Shown in pieces: positions 44,721 to 45,315 of a stretch of 45,315 bases of DNA. The notes beneath the pieces are model-generated. The model ran no database searches. It saw only the letters and a list, made by a program, of their open reading frames with translations, and was not told where the DNA came from. The stretch is from Basidiobolus ranarum (Eukaryota; Basidiobolomycota; Basidiobolomycetes; Basidiobolales), in contig JASJQH010000026.1 in NCBI GenBank assembly GCA_040143965.1, positions 1-45,315 of the forward strand, in the 5' to 3' direction. Both the position numbers and the translations under genes were made by a program. The first letter of the stretch is position 1, and every line of letters starts with the position of its first letter.

Positions 44721-45315
44721 CTAGTGATGTATGGCATACATTATTAAGTCACAAAGAGCAACAGCAAGTAATCCATCACCAAGTACATCACCACCTGTTT
44801 TGATCTTAGAGGAAATGGGTTGAGTTAGATCCTCGTGCAGATTTAGTTTGCTGCATGAAACAATATGCTCTAGGATATATAAAAACTTGTTAATTTCCAT
44901 GAATATAAAGCAGAAAGTAAAATCAGATGAAAAGTCCAATCAATGAAAAAGAGTACATGTATGCATTGAAATGTTGACAATGAAAGCAGGATAGTAGTAT
45001 GAGCAGAAGAGAATAGAAATTACTGTTGAAGAAAGCTGCCAATCTAGGGAAGGCAAATGCACAATGCTGACTTTTGCACTATCTATCAGTGAACCAGACT
45101 ATACACTGTTGAAATTAACACAATCTAAGCATATATAGTCATATATAGCTTTGCATTTAGTTATTCCATATTGAACTAAGATATCACCCATTACTTTTAA
45201 TTGGGATTTACTTAGAACATTTTTCAAACTCAAATACTCAAGTACATGAAGTACTTGATGGAGCAAAGCTGAGAACATATGATGAATACTTAAAAGCAGG
45301 CATACAACTTGTATA
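44721..45315 (-). CDS. Partial unidentified gene, C-terminal portion, running off the right edge
   Basis: One minus-strand frame stays open for about 196 codons from the window edge to a TAG at 44721-44723, with only two in-frame stops (45099-45101 and 44940-44942). The frame has protein-like composition on both sides: an amphipathic Leu/His-rich stretch (FSALLHQVLHVLEYL), SAKVSIVHLPSLDWQL, and a C-terminal KFLYILEHIVSCSKLNLHED with a final LIMYAIHH. The simplest reading is three exons separated by short introns whose lengths preserve the frame. Possible sites include a GTGTTA donor near 45120 with an AG at about 45083, and a GTAATT donor near 45030 with an AAG acceptor near 44890. I do not recognise the family, and the 5' part is outside the window. 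A decayed gene is the alternative. Confidence 0.35.

Noticed and set aside
1-45315. CRISPR arrays, rRNA, biosynthetic clusters, transposons, virus-like elements
   Set aside because: No spaced direct repeats, rRNA-like blocks, transposase, integrase or reverse transcriptase motifs, long terminal repeats or capsid-like frames were seen on either strand. The adjacent genes have unrelated housekeeping functions.

Overview
The window is a gene-rich nuclear segment of an early-diverging (zygomycete-grade) fungus, most likely from Mucoromycota. Three things point there. The proteins are fungus-typed: a Ste12 regulator with a tandem C2H2 pair, a chitin deacetylase, a Ppn2-like phosphatase, a fungal cystathionine beta-lyase and an Edc1-type decapping activator. 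The introns are short (mostly 50-90 nt) GT-AG introns. The DNA is moderately AT-rich, with frequent AT microsatellites. The genus cannot be fixed from the sequence alone.

Layout, left to right: zinc alcohol dehydrogenase (-), secreted chitin deacetylase (+), the large B-block subunit of TFIIIC (-), MSH6 (-), an ER-type class A J-protein (-), an unrecognised basic protein (-), an endophilin-like N-BAR/SH3 protein (-), cystathionine beta-lyase (-), an Edc1/PNRC-like decapping activator (-), Ste12 (-), a Ppn2-like metallophosphatase (+), mitochondrial malonyl-CoA:ACP transacylase (+), a PH-domain protein (-), a two-RRM hnRNP-like protein (-), an RluA-family pseudouridine synthase (-), and the 3' part of an unidentified gene (-) leaving the right edge. 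Thirteen of 16 genes are on the minus strand. I rebuilt exon structures by hand from reading frame, splice sites and family conservation. Every complete multi-exon model closes in frame.

The genes are mostly unrelated housekeeping functions: Pol III transcription, mismatch repair, ER folding, membrane curvature, sulfur amino acids, mRNA decapping, mating/invasion regulation, mitochondrial fatty-acid synthesis, RNA binding and RNA modification. I see no operon, biosynthetic cluster, CRISPR array, rRNA or tRNA gene, or recognisable transposon or virus-like element.

The points most worth a second look are: a TFIIIC subunit that also carries a PHD finger, a degenerate homeodomain-like segment and a Myb/SANT-like segment; a 9-nt microexon in the transacylase gene; telomere-like AACCCTAA motifs in introns and intergenic DNA, including inside a 69-nt intron; a 33-nt intron in the chitin deacetylase whose retention would remove most of the catalytic domain; a C-terminal Cys/His knuckle on the BAR-SH3 protein; and two unidentified genes. 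I found no convincing case for an entirely new multi-gene system.
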